From NCBI GenBank assembly GCA_028228615.1, contig JAOJBS010000007.1, forward strand, positions 43,282-107,281: DNA of 64,000 bases, read 5' to 3'. This DNA comes from UBA4421 sp028228615 (lineage in GTDB: Bacteria > Pseudomonadota > Gammaproteobacteria > Pseudomonadales > Azotimanducaceae). The notes beneath the pieces are model-generated. The model saw only the letters and a list, made by a program, of their open reading frames with translations, was not told where the DNA came from and did not search any database. The position numbers were made by a program, and so were the translations under genes. How positions within the stretch are numbered: the stretch's first letter is position 1; each line of letters starts with the position of its first letter. Below, piece by piece: positions 35,177-43,375 of this stretch.

Positions 35177-36178
35177 ATGAATTCGATAGACCTTCGCAGC
35201 GACACTGTAACCCAGCCCTCCTCAGCCATGCGCGACGTGATGCGCGATGCACCTGTCGGGGATGACGTTTACGTAGAAGACCCCACCATCATTGCCCTTG
35301 AATCGTATGCGGCCAATTTATTGGGCAAAGAGGCGGCGATATTTGCGCCCTCAGGGACCCAGTCCAATTTGCTTGGTCTGCTGGCCCATTGCCAGCGCGG
35401 TGATGAGTACATTGTGGGCTCTAACGCGCACACTTTTCGCTATGAAGGCGGCGGCGCTGCGGTATTGGGTAGCATTCAGCCTCACAGTATTCCCATGGAT
35501 CAACAAGGTTGCTTGAGCTTGGAGGATATCCGCGGCGCAGTTAAGCCGGATGATATTCACTTTGCTTGCAGCAAGGTGGTCTGCCTGGAGAATACTCATG
35601 CAGGTACCCCGCTGCCTGCTGGTTATGTGCCTCAAGTACGGCAACTCTGCGACGAATTTAGCTTAGCCCTGCACCTGGATGGTGCGCGATTATTTAATGC
35701 AGCAGTGGCACAAAATATCAGTCCTGCTGTTATCGCAGAGCACTTTGATTCCGTGTCTATTTGTTTGTCCAAAGGCCTTGGGGCGCCGGTAGGTTCGTTA
35801 TTGGTGGGCCGCGCAGATTTGATCAAGAGTGCGCGTAGATGGCGCAAAGTATTGGGCGGCGGTATGCGCCAAGGAGGCATTATTGCCGCTGGTGGCCTGC
35901 ATGCATTAACCCATCATGTAGACGACCTTGTTTTAGATCATCAGCGTGCAGAGCGCGTGGCGAGGGTTTTGCAAAGCAAATTTGGCCCAGGCGCAGTGCG
36001 TTTGGCGACCAATATGATTCACCTGAATCTGCCGCCTGCAAATTATGAAAAGCTTGCTCTTTGGTTGGATGACAGCGGCATTAAGGTAGGTAGACCAAGG
36101 TGGGTTTTTCACCGTGACATCAATGACAATGCCGAAGCTAAACTCTGCGACCGCATTAGCAGCTTCAAAGCCAGTTAA
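35177..36178 (+). CDS. ltaE: Low-specificity L-threonine aldolase
   Basis: PLP enzyme that splits L-threonine or allo-threonine into glycine and acetaldehyde. It has LRSDTVTQPSSAMRDVMRDA and GDDVYVEDPT at the N-terminus, and HLDGARLFNAAVA with the PLP-pairing Asp. SICLSKGLGAPVGS contains the Schiff-base lysine. I chose ATG 35177 (333 residues) because MNSIDLRSDTV is a normal family start. The frame is open to 35132, but that codon lies in the terminator; ATG 35159 is an alternative. It is a monocistronic gene. Confidence 0.93.
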   Translation: MNSIDLRSDTVTQPSSAMRDVMRDAPVGDDVYVEDPTIIALESYAANLLGKEAAIFAPSGTQSNLLGLLAHCQRGDEYIVGSNAHTFRYEGGGAAVLGSIQPHSIPMDQQGCLSLEDIRGAVKPDDIHFACSKVVCLENTHAGTPLPAGYVPQVRQLCDEFSLALHLDGARLFNAAVAQNISPAVIAEHFDSVSICLSKGLGAPVGSLLVGRADLIKSARRWRKVLGGGMRQGGIIAAGGLHALTHHVDDLVLDHQRAERVARVLQSKFGPGAVRLATNMIHLNLPPANYEKLALWLDDSGIKVGRPRWVFHRDINDNAEAKLCDRISSFKAS

Positions 36179-36183
36179 CCGCG

Positions 36184-37419
36184 TTAAATACGGCTTACAA
36201 GGGCGACTATTGCGCCCGTGACCAAAGTCACCACTGTGCCGCTGAGTACTGAGCGCGGCGCAATTTGCAGGTATTCCTCTTTACGTTCTGGGATCAATAC
36301 TGCCAAGCCACCGAGCAAAATACCCAAGCTGCCTATATTGGCAAAGCCGCACAGCGCGTAAAGTAAAATAAGGCGACTTTGCGGGGAAAACAGCTCAGCG
36401 GTTTGGGCCAGCTGGATAAATGCCACTAACTCATTCAGCACCAGTTTAGTGCCGAGTAGCGCCCCAGCGGGTATAGCTTCGCTCCAAGGGATGCCGATCA
36501 GCCAGGCAATGGGCGCAAAACACCAGCCTAAAAGTTGTTCAATGGAAACGCTCTGCCCGTTGATAACAAAGTTACTCAGCAAGATGTTCGCCAACGCAAC
36601 AAAACTCACCAAAACCAGCAACATAGCCCCTACGTTTACGGCCAATGAAAGGCCATCTTTTGTTCCCTGACTGAGGGCGTCCATAGAGGACGAGTAGGTC
36701 AAATCAATGCGGGTATCAACGCTCACGGTGCCTTGAGTTTCTGGGATAAGTAGCCGTGAAATATAAATTGCGCCGATCATGTTGATCATTGAGGCGCCCA
36801 AAATATGGCCAATGATGCCTGGTAAAACGCCCTCTAGAATGGATGCGAAGAGCACCATTACGCTGCCTGCTACGGTGGACATCCCCAAGGTCATGACAGT
36901 GAAAAACTCGGACCGGGTGAGTCCACCCAGGTAGGCTCGAATGACCAGTGGCGTTTCAACCATGCCTAAAAACAGGCTCGCAGCGCCTGCTGTGGCAACA
37001 CTGCCACTGACTTTGAGGGATTTTTGCAGCCCCTTACTCAATACGCGAACAATGCTGGGTAGTATTTTCCAGTGCCAAAGCAGTGCAACGACTACAGAAA
37101 AAACAATGACTTGAGGTAACACACGAAAGGCAAAGAGATAAGGTGCGGAGCCGCCATTAAGGTCTACTGGAAATGCCCCGCCACCCAAGTAGCCAAAGAG
37201 AAATTCAGTGCCGGCTCGAGTGGCTTGTTCAATGGCGCTGATAAAATAATTCAGGCCTAAAAGAACTTCCGTAATCCACGGCACGCGCAATAAAATCAGC
37301 GCCAGTAGAAATTGAATGAACAATCCAATGGTGACAAACCGCCATGAGACCGCGGTACGGTTTTCGCTAAAGACCCAGCAACTGCCGAGAAGCAAGGTAA
37401 TGCCCAAAATTGCCTGCAT
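36184..37419 (-). CDS. Concentrative nucleoside transporter (NupC/CNT family)
   Basis: Inner-membrane nucleoside symporter, 411 residues, with N-gate, core and C-terminal gate typical of CNT. Recognised blocks are FLFGYLGGG, FRVLPQVIVFSVVVALLWH and GMVETPLVIRAYL. IGIPWSEAIPAGALLGTKLVLNE and CGFANIGSLGILLGGL are the C-terminal signature. It probably takes up nucleosides with H+ or Na+. Its ATG is two bases from the phosphopantetheinyl-transferase stop, so the two are one transcript although their functions have no obvious link. Confidence 0.94.
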   Translation of the reverse strand: MQAILGITLLLGSCWVFSENRTAVSWRFVTIGLFIQFLLALILLRVPWITEVLLGLNYFISAIEQATRAGTEFLFGYLGGGAFPVDLNGGSAPYLFAFRVLPQVIVFSVVVALLWHWKILPSIVRVLSKGLQKSLKVSGSVATAGAASLFLGMVETPLVIRAYLGGLTRSEFFTVMTLGMSTVAGSVMVLFASILEGVLPGIIGHILGASMINMIGAIYISRLLIPETQGTVSVDTRIDLTYSSSMDALSQGTKDGLSLAVNVGAMLLVLVSFVALANILLSNFVINGQSVSIEQLLGWCFAPIAWLIGIPWSEAIPAGALLGTKLVLNELVAFIQLAQTAELFSPQSRLILLYALCGFANIGSLGILLGGLAVLIPERKEEYLQIAPRSVLSGTVVTLVTGAIVALVSRI

Positions 37420-37420
37420 T

Positions 37421-38086
37421 TTAATTAATCACAAAAATTGTTAACACGTAATTGCCCTCAACCTGCCAATAACCCTCACCGGAATGTAGGGCGCGGTTGG
37501 GCTGATGGGCGCCAAAGTATTCAATAGTAAACGTCTGCGCCGACCAATTTAGCTGCACAGAGGCCTCTTGAAAGCCAATAAATTGCGCGCCTGTTGGAAA
37601 TATTGCCTTATAGCCAGATTCCTTTGCTGAAAACGCAATGGCAGGCGCAATGCTCGGCAAGCCCGCTAAAACAGCGCGCTCGGTCTCCGTAAACAACGCT
37701 GCAAAGAGTCGTTCTTTAACCCTGTCTAACCGCTCTATATCAATACCAATGCCCTTTAGCTCGGTGGTAACGGCAGCCGCCGCTGCAATATCGCAATGGC
37801 TAATGCTGCCGGTGTAGGCAGTTGAAGGCCATACAGGTGACCGTTCTAGCCTAAGAATGGGTTCTGGGAGCAGGCCAAGTAATTCGTTGCAGCGATGAGC
37901 GCAATAACGACCGCTGGAAAATTCCCGCTGACGCTGCCCGGCCATAGATTCTAGGGTGGCACTCTCGCCGCCAAGCAATTGTTCGCGATAGTCCCTGATC
38001 GGCGCTAAAACCAAGGCGGAACCGGGTAAGTTCGGCATGCCATCAGTTAGGGGTGTTAAGTCAGGGTGTTCACAATCGCGCTGCAA
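37421..38086 (-). CDS. 4'-phosphopantetheinyl transferase (Sfp/EntD type)
   Basis: 221 residues. It moves phosphopantetheine from CoA to a carrier-protein serine. KGIGIDIERLDRVKERLF has the Mg-binding D-x-E, and FSAKESGYKAIFP is the W/F-x-x-K-E-x-x-x-K motif. The start is TTG 38086 with TAGGAA before it; ATG 38038 has no ribosome site and would cut the N-terminal R-D-Y region. EntD-like enzymes serve siderophore, polyketide or lysine pathways; no carrier-protein gene is in the window, so its target is elsewhere. Confidence 0.9.
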   Translation of the reverse strand: MQRDCEHPDLTPLTDGMPNLPGSALVLAPIRDYREQLLGGESATLESMAGQRQREFSSGRYCAHRCNELLGLLPEPILRLERSPVWPSTAYTGSISHCDIAAAAAVTTELKGIGIDIERLDRVKERLFAALFTETERAVLAGLPSIAPAIAFSAKESGYKAIFPTGAQFIGFQEASVQLNWSAQTFTIEYFGAHQPNRALHSGEGYWQVEGNYVLTIFVIN

Positions 38087-38406
38087 TTTTTCGATTCCTA
38101 CTTAGGATGTGAGAAGTATACACAGGCAACCGGAGTTGCATTGTCGAATTAGCGCTCGCTCATAATTCGACAACGCGGATCGCCACTTTAAATCGCCCGC
38201 ACGTACAAGGCTAGCGGTGGCCAAGACAAAGATTCATTATGAAAAACCGAGAAACCACTGTCGCTCTTTAGTAACATTGCCGCTTTCCAGCCGACACCGT
38301 TTAGTTCTTGCTTGGATAAAGCAGAGATAGAGCATAGATAGAGCACAGATAGTGCGCGGGTAATGCCATAACGGCAGTGGCAGATTTCCAAGACTGAGAG
38401 TTTTTG
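38087..38406. other. Gap between the divergent phosphopantetheinyl transferase and CPT-like kinase
   Basis: 320 bases with both divergent promoters. A minus-strand open frame at 38188-38415 has no family look and would overlap the kinase start, so I do not call it. An 11-bp repeat array lies at 38326-38358. Confidence 0.5.
38326..38358. repeat. Three tandem 11-bp units upstream of the CPT-like gene
   Basis: GATAGAGCATA, GATAGAGCACA and GATAGTGCGCG follow one another, ending 48 bases before ATG 38407. As with the array before egtD the unit is 11 bp, but the sequence differs. Confidence 0.75.
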
Positions 38407-39021
38407 ATGGGTCAAATTATATTGCTGAACGGATGCTCAAGCGCTGGCAAAACAACGCTCGCTATAAAGTTGCAGCAATTGCTTCAAGCCCCCTACCAAC
38501 ATATGGCCTTGGATCAGTTTCGTGATGGTATGCCCAGTCGTGTCCGTGGTTTGAATTCTCCTCCCGGAGATCCGGGTGCGTCTGGACTAAACGTAGTTCC
38601 TGCCATGCAAGAGGGTGAATGGGTTACGCAAATTCAATTTGGAGAGTATGGCGAGCGGGTGTTAAAAGCCATGCGGCGTTCTATTGCGGGATTTGCGGAA
38701 ATGGGTTGTAACGTGATTGTCGACGATTTGCTCTTTAAGCGGGAATATCTGGACGACTATGTGAGTATTTTAAACCCTGAAAAGACATGGTTTATTGGCG
38801 TGAAATGCTCGTTGGATGTGGTGCTGGCGCGCGAAGCGCTGCGGCCTGGTCGATTTCCGGGCACCGCTGTATCGCATTACAAACAAGTACATGAACACGG
38901 CCTGAACTACGATCTTGAAGTGGACACAAGTGCCGCGAGCCCCCGGCAAGTGGCCCAGGCTATTGTTGACAGGCTTGGCACCCCGCCCGAGGCGTTTACG
39001 GCAGCGCAAACTCTACTTTAA
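38407..39021 (+). CDS. Chloramphenicol-phosphotransferase-like P-loop kinase
   Basis: 204 residues with Walker A GCSSAGKTT and a following ALDQF whose Asp lines up with the catalytic D37 of Streptomyces CPT (from memory). VIVDDLLF and LRPGRFPGTA complete the family pattern. The family phosphorylates a hydroxyl of chloramphenicol in Streptomyces, but most members have unknown substrates. I infer a small-molecule kinase, not resistance. ATG 38407 follows an in-frame TTG. The last 26 bases overlap the convergent next gene. Confidence 0.8.
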   Translation: MGQIILLNGCSSAGKTTLAIKLQQLLQAPYQHMALDQFRDGMPSRVRGLNSPPGDPGASGLNVVPAMQEGEWVTQIQFGEYGERVLKAMRRSIAGFAEMGCNVIVDDLLFKREYLDDYVSILNPEKTWFIGVKCSLDVVLAREALRPGRFPGTAVSHYKQVHEHGLNYDLEVDTSAASPRQVAQAIVDRLGTPPEAFTAAQTLL

Positions 39022-40096
39022 AGATATCAGCGATCTCCTCGCCGTTTCTTCTCTCTCGCGAAACGTAAGCACGGTTGCTAGCGCCTCTGGCAAACGTAAT
39101 GGCCTCTCGCTGTCCGATATAGGGTAAAGGAATTGCTCGTGCGGGCTGGCTTAAATCGCCGCGATTCAACAAATAGGCATCTTGCAGGGTTGTCACTAAC
39201 AGGTTGCTGCCACTGATACTCATGCCAGTAGGCATGCCCATGGAAGGTGCCGCCTTGCCAAACAAGCCCTCTTCACCCTGATTCAGACGGGGAATGGAAT
39301 CAATGTCCGCGATTTTTTCGGCCACTAACATTGTGCTGTCCACTGTTTTGATTTGTTCTAACGGGATGCGGTAGAGCTCATTTGGCACATGGCGCTTGCT
39401 CAGGAATAGTATTTCCCCCCGGTTGGTATCCACTGCTACCGCTTCGCAGTCTCTAGGGCCATTTGGATAGCGAAAATTTTGCTGCCAAACAGGCTCCAAA
39501 CTTTTTCCGGTATTGCTACCCAGTTCCGGTTCTTCTACAACCAAAACTGAAACAAAGGGTCGCCAGCGCAGATTGTCACCGACGTCGGCGAGCAATAGAT
39601 AAGCTTTGTCAGCGATAACAAAACTGTCCATGGCTTCCCAGTCGGTGGGATTTGGGACGTTAATCTGCCATTGACCTAATGCTGCTCCGGTTGTACTTAA
39701 TGCAAAAATGCGCGCTGAGTCACCGCTGTCGTTGAACGACCATAGAACCTCGTCTGACAAGTTACTGCTGGCAAGGCCACTAGACTCGTTGAGTTCTCGG
39801 TCTTGGATATCGCCTACCCATTGCACTTGGCTGGCAATAACGCTGGGGTTGATCTGTGTAAAGACAACTTTTTGTTCTACCCTTTGCCAAGCAAAGCGCG
39901 CTGCATTCCCCACATCGTAGCCCTTGTGCATTGCTACAAACACTGTACCTAAGACAAGGATTGATGCGCTTGAAACAAGCATTAATATAGCCAGCTTGAT
40001 GTGTTTATACATATTGAACAGGTATCGTTTGGGGTGGCCGCTGATTTGTTGCTTGACGGCTCTGGTCAAAGGTCTAATTGATTCGCTAGTATCCAT
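38996..40096 (-). CDS. Membrane-anchored beta-propeller-like protein, function unknown
   Basis: 366 residues. An N-terminal basic stretch is followed by one span (ILMLVSSASILVLGTVFVA, about residues 37-56). The outside part has NESSGLASSNLSDEVLWSFNDSGDSARIFAL, DWEAM, YLLLADVGDN and PRDCEAVAVD. These read as propeller-like blades similar to SdiA-regulated/esterase-like phytase-type proteins, but I do not recognise a named family with certainty. ATG 40012 is an alternative start just before the span; neither has a clear ribosome site. Its 3' end overlaps the CPT-like gene by 26 bases. Confidence 0.75.
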   Translation of the reverse strand: MDTSESIRPLTRAVKQQISGHPKRYLFNMYKHIKLAILMLVSSASILVLGTVFVAMHKGYDVGNAARFAWQRVEQKVVFTQINPSVIASQVQWVGDIQDRELNESSGLASSNLSDEVLWSFNDSGDSARIFALSTTGAALGQWQINVPNPTDWEAMDSFVIADKAYLLLADVGDNLRWRPFVSVLVVEEPELGSNTGKSLEPVWQQNFRYPNGPRDCEAVAVDTNRGEILFLSKRHVPNELYRIPLEQIKTVDSTMLVAEKIADIDSIPRLNQGEEGLFGKAAPSMGMPTGMSISGSNLLVTTLQDAYLLNRGDLSQPARAIPLPYIGQREAITFARGASNRAYVSRERRNGEEIADIFKVEFALP

Positions 40097-40178
40097 AATG
40101 ATGGTAGGTCTGACAATGTAAGTGTCTTATTCAATCAAAAAGTTATTTTGGTCCAATAGCTAATTTGGGAGCGGCAAA

Positions 40179-40973
40179 ATCGATAATCAAAACCATTCAG
40201 GTAGCGAAGCCATAGAAGCATTGGCTCAAATGCTCAAGAATTCCAATGCAATAGTATTCTTCACGGGTGCGGGCATCAGTACGGAATCCGGCATTCCGGA
40301 TTTTCGTAGTCCCGGCACAGGCCTTTGGACCAAAATGCAGCCTATTCAATTCCAAGATTTTATGGCGTCAGAAGAGATGCGGCTTGAATCTTGGGAACGC
40401 AAATTTGGCGGTGACCAAGTGATGCTTACTGCGCAGCCTAACGAGGGCCATAACGCAATTGTGGCGTTGGATAAGATCGGTAAGTGTTCTGGGCTGATCA
40501 CGCAGAACGTAGACAACCTGCATCAAAACTCTGGACTGGCCGAAGAAAAAATAGTTGAGCTGCATGGTAACGCCACTTATGCGTCCTGTTTAAGCTGCAC
40601 GCAGCGTTATGATTTGGATGAGTTAAAGGTTCAATTTGAGCGCGATCAGAGTGTTGCACCCTGCTTTGATTGCGGCGGCATAATTAAAACGGCAACTATT
40701 TCCTTCGGCCAATCAATGCCTGAGGTGCCCATGCAGCGGGCAACCAGCATGGTGGAAGCCTGTGATTTGATGATTGTTTTGGGTTCCTCCCTAACGGTTT
40801 ATCCTGCTGCTGGATTCCCAGAATATGCAAAGCAATTGGGCGCAAAACTGGTAATAATCAATCGCGACGAAACGGGGTTAGACGGCATCGCTGATCTAGT
40901 GATCCAGCAGCAAATCGGTACGGTTATGCAGCAGGCAAATCAACGCCTGCACTCGTTGCTGAAACCTCTATAG
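40179..40973 (+). CDS. cobB: NAD-dependent protein deacylase (sirtuin)
   Basis: Sir2-family enzyme that removes acyl groups from lysines, using NAD and releasing nicotinamide. Visible blocks are FFTGAGISTESGIPDFRSPG (NAD site), ITQNVDNLHQNSGL, and ELHGNATYASC with the catalytic His. Two CxxC pairs (CLSC, CFDC) hold zinc, and GSSLTVYPAAG closes the fold. From TTG 40221 it is 250 residues and that codon has no Shine-Dalgarno. GGGAG at 40167-40171 stands seven bases before ATC 40179, in frame and just after a stop, giving 14 extra residues. The true start is one of these; I give the longer limit. Confidence 0.92.
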   Translation: MDNQNHSGSEAIEALAQMLKNSNAIVFFTGAGISTESGIPDFRSPGTGLWTKMQPIQFQDFMASEEMRLESWERKFGGDQVMLTAQPNEGHNAIVALDKIGKCSGLITQNVDNLHQNSGLAEEKIVELHGNATYASCLSCTQRYDLDELKVQFERDQSVAPCFDCGGIIKTATISFGQSMPEVPMQRATSMVEACDLMIVLGSSLTVYPAAGFPEYAKQLGAKLVIINRDETGLDGIADLVIQQQIGTVMQQANQRLHSLLKPL

Positions 40974-40981
40974 GCAAGCAA

Positions 40982-41977
40982 TTGGAGCAAAGTCTAAACA
41001 GTTACTTTGTCTCAAAACGCGCGCAACGCGCCTTTGACCGACGCTGTGAACAAGACCCGCAATTAAAAGCGCGCTGGCAAAAAATGGGCGCTGGGGATAG
41101 GTCTTTAAATTACCAAGAGCTAAATACCCTAACCAACGAAAACTTACTGCCACGGGTCCTTTGTCTGCTGGCTGGTAGACAATTTCAGATCAGTGAATAC
41201 GGTATTTTAGGTTATGCCATGAAAAGTGCGCAGACACTTTCTCAGGCATTGCACCTTGCATCGAAATATCATCAAACAGCTGCGCCGTTACTGAACGTAG
41301 ATTTTGCTGTCAACGATGATCTTTATGAGGTGATTTTAGAGAACACCTCATTGCTCGACGAGGGCGTGTTTGCATTGCTTGTAGAAGAGTTGATGGCCAC
41401 CTTTCCAAGGGTGATTTATCAACTGACTGGGGAGGATATTCTAGCGGAGAAAATTGATCTGTCTTACGCTGACACCGATCATTGGCAAAGCTATGAAGAG
41501 GCATTTAGATGCCTGCCAACGTTCAATGCGCCTCGCTGCGTTTATGCTATTTCTCTGCAAGCCTTGGACCTGCCTTTGCTCGCTAAAGATTCCAATATGC
41601 TCGAATTGTTGGACCGTCGTTGCCAAGACTTATTGGACTTTGGCAGCACCGCCAAAGCTCTGAGTCAAAAAGTCACGCGCTTGCTGCTACAGCAGTTATC
41701 GTCAGTGAATAGCGCCAGTGATATCAGTAGTTTGCTCAATATTAATGAGCGTACTTTGCGGCGCAATCTAGCCAAAGAAAACACTTCATTCCAAGCACTA
41801 TTAGACGACGTTAGGCAGCGTTTCGCTGAAGATTGCTTGCGTACCACTACCCTTACGGTACAAGAGGTCGCCGAGTTGGTGGGCTACACAGAGGCGTCAA
41901 ATTTCCGTCGAGCATTTCACCGTTGGACAAGTCGAACGCCAGATAATTACCGTATGGGGTCCCCTATTCTTGAGTAA
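40982..41977 (+). CDS. AraC-family regulator with arabinose-binding-like N domain
   Basis: 331-residue regulator. The first ~190 residues match the ligand domain of the OruR/ArgR-like AraC group (LLAGRQFQISEYGILGYAMKS). The last ~90 carry two HTH motifs: DISSLLNINERTLRRNLAKE and TVQEVAELVGYTEASNFRRA, the second being the AraC signature. The start is TTG 40982, eight bases after the sirtuin stop, so the pair is probably one transcript. The inducer is unknown. Confidence 0.9.
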   Translation: MEQSLNSYFVSKRAQRAFDRRCEQDPQLKARWQKMGAGDRSLNYQELNTLTNENLLPRVLCLLAGRQFQISEYGILGYAMKSAQTLSQALHLASKYHQTAAPLLNVDFAVNDDLYEVILENTSLLDEGVFALLVEELMATFPRVIYQLTGEDILAEKIDLSYADTDHWQSYEEAFRCLPTFNAPRCVYAISLQALDLPLLAKDSNMLELLDRRCQDLLDFGSTAKALSQKVTRLLLQQLSSVNSASDISSLLNINERTLRRNLAKENTSFQALLDDVRQRFAEDCLRTTTLTVQEVAELVGYTEASNFRRAFHRWTSRTPDNYRMGSPILE

Positions 41978-42002
41978 AACATGCGGCTGAATAAAAGCAG
42001 GA

Positions 42003-42836
42003 TTGAATAAGGGTATGAATTATCAAATATCGCCTAAAACCATTGCCGGGTTGGTAAAGCATATTCGAATGCTCATGCCACACTGGCAGAGCGATTCACT
42101 TGGTGACTTTGAGTACCTTTCCGGCGGTTACAGTAACGACAACTACTGTTTTAGTCGTAGCCAAAGCGACGGTAGCGAACAGTTTGTTTTAAGAATGCCT
42201 AAGGTGAAGCAACCCTTTGTGAGTCGCGAGGTGGAGTCACGTTTTTATCAAAGGTTACCTGAGCATGTTGGGGTAAAACCAATGGCCTTAGATGTAAAAT
42301 CTGGCGTCATGATTACGCCAATGTTAAAGGGTGAAATTTTAGCGGAGGTTTATCTCAACAAGTTTTCCGAACAAGATTTGCTAGATCACGTTAAGAAATT
42401 GCATCTTGAAATGCCCGCTATTGATCGCGAATACAATATGTTTAAGCTGGCGGAGTTGTATGAGATCGACACAGCTTCCCTGCCGCCACCAGATTCGCTG
42501 CAAATGTATCATTCCTGCCACAATGACCTGAACCCGTGGAATATTATGGTTACCGAGCAAGGGTGGCGCACGCTGGATTGGGAATTTGTTGGGCTCAATG
42601 ATCCCCTGTTTGATTTAGTTGCCCTGCATCAGGGCCTTGAACTACCCGCTTCGGGACTTTTGGATCTAAGCATTCAGTTAATTGGCGTTGCTGACCCCGC
42701 TAGATTACTCAAGGTGCAAAAATCCTTTTGGTATCGCGAGTGGGCTTGGGCTGATTTTCAAATACGAGCAGGCAATGTGCGTGAAGAAATTGTTGCCCAA
42801 CATGAATTTGCAATGGAAAATTTGGCTGGGTTCTAG
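42003..42836 (+). CDS. APH/choline-kinase-like small-molecule kinase
   Basis: 277 residues with the aminoglycoside-phosphotransferase fold. YLSGGYSNDNYCF is the Gly-rich loop, EQFVLRMP holds the ATP-binding region, the catalytic loop is CHNDLNPWNIMV, and LDWEFVGLNDPLFDLVAL is the metal block. It resembles choline/ethanolamine or thiamine kinases (LicA, ThiK); the substrate cannot be chosen from sequence. The start is TTG 42003 or ATG 42015. It ends four bases into the convergent nucleoside kinase. Next to PnuC a vitamin substrate is conceivable (inference). Confidence 0.82.
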   Translation: MNKGMNYQISPKTIAGLVKHIRMLMPHWQSDSLGDFEYLSGGYSNDNYCFSRSQSDGSEQFVLRMPKVKQPFVSREVESRFYQRLPEHVGVKPMALDVKSGVMITPMLKGEILAEVYLNKFSEQDLLDHVKKLHLEMPAIDREYNMFKLAELYEIDTASLPPPDSLQMYHSCHNDLNPWNIMVTEQGWRTLDWEFVGLNDPLFDLVALHQGLELPASGLLDLSIQLIGVADPARLLKVQKSFWYREWAWADFQIRAGNVREEIVAQHEFAMENLAGF

Positions 42837-43375
42837 CCAATTGAGAAGTTGGCAGGCATTTTCTTGAGCGCGGCTAATGCACTATCAAGTCTGCTTTGCC
42901 CCACACCGTGAACCACCTCAAATGACAGTCCTCGCAATGTGAGTTCGCGCTCATATACCGCAAACAATCGCTCTCTATCGTGTGGGTTCTCTCTGAGGGG
43001 ATCCGGCTGCCAAGCAAGGTCAGGCGCACAAAGCAGGTAGTGTCGCGGGAGCTGAGTGCTCATAGTGCGTTGAAAAATTTCCGGCACTGGACCGTACTTT
43101 TCGCGCCACCAAATAATCAGAGTCAAAATATCGGTGTCTAAAATAAGGCTGCCAGGGCGCTGCTCCGAGTTCATTTGAAGTTCAAGAAGCTGAATTAGGT
43201 CAGAGGGTTGATAGTGAGGTTTAGATGCCCTTGGTTGAAGGAAGTTGCGTGCGTGTTCGTGAACGACGGGAAGGTTCAATTGCCTACTTAACGCGTCCGC
43301 TAACTGCGTTTTCCCACAGGATTCGGGCCCGGTTAAAGCGATAATCACGAGACTCCACGCATACTTTTTTGCCAA
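42833..43375 (-). CDS. NadR-type ribosylnicotinamide kinase
   Basis: 180 residues equal to the C-terminal kinase domain of NadR. Walker A is TGPESCGKTQLADAL, HEHARNFL matches the E-Y-x-R block, LILDTDILT is Walker B, and LAWQPDPLREN matches the W-x-x-D-x-x-R lid motif. It would phosphorylate nicotinamide riboside to NMN. It lacks the HTH and adenylyltransferase domains of E. coli NadR. Its start overlaps the end of pnuC by 31 bases, which strongly supports a shared salvage role. Confidence 0.86.
   Translation of the reverse strand: MAKKYAWSLVIIALTGPESCGKTQLADALSRQLNLPVVHEHARNFLQPRASKPHYQPSDLIQLLELQMNSEQRPGSLILDTDILTLIIWWREKYGPVPEIFQRTMSTQLPRHYLLCAPDLAWQPDPLRENPHDRERLFAVYERELTLRGLSFEVVHGVGQSRLDSALAALKKMPANFSIG

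Noticed and set aside
38188..38415. 75-residue minus-strand frame before the CPT-like gene
   Set aside because: No family pattern, overlaps the start of the kinase gene, and passes through the 11-bp repeat.
38407..39021. Chloramphenicol resistance gene
   Set aside because: Family resemblance alone does not support this; most CPT-like proteins have unknown substrates and there is no mobile context.
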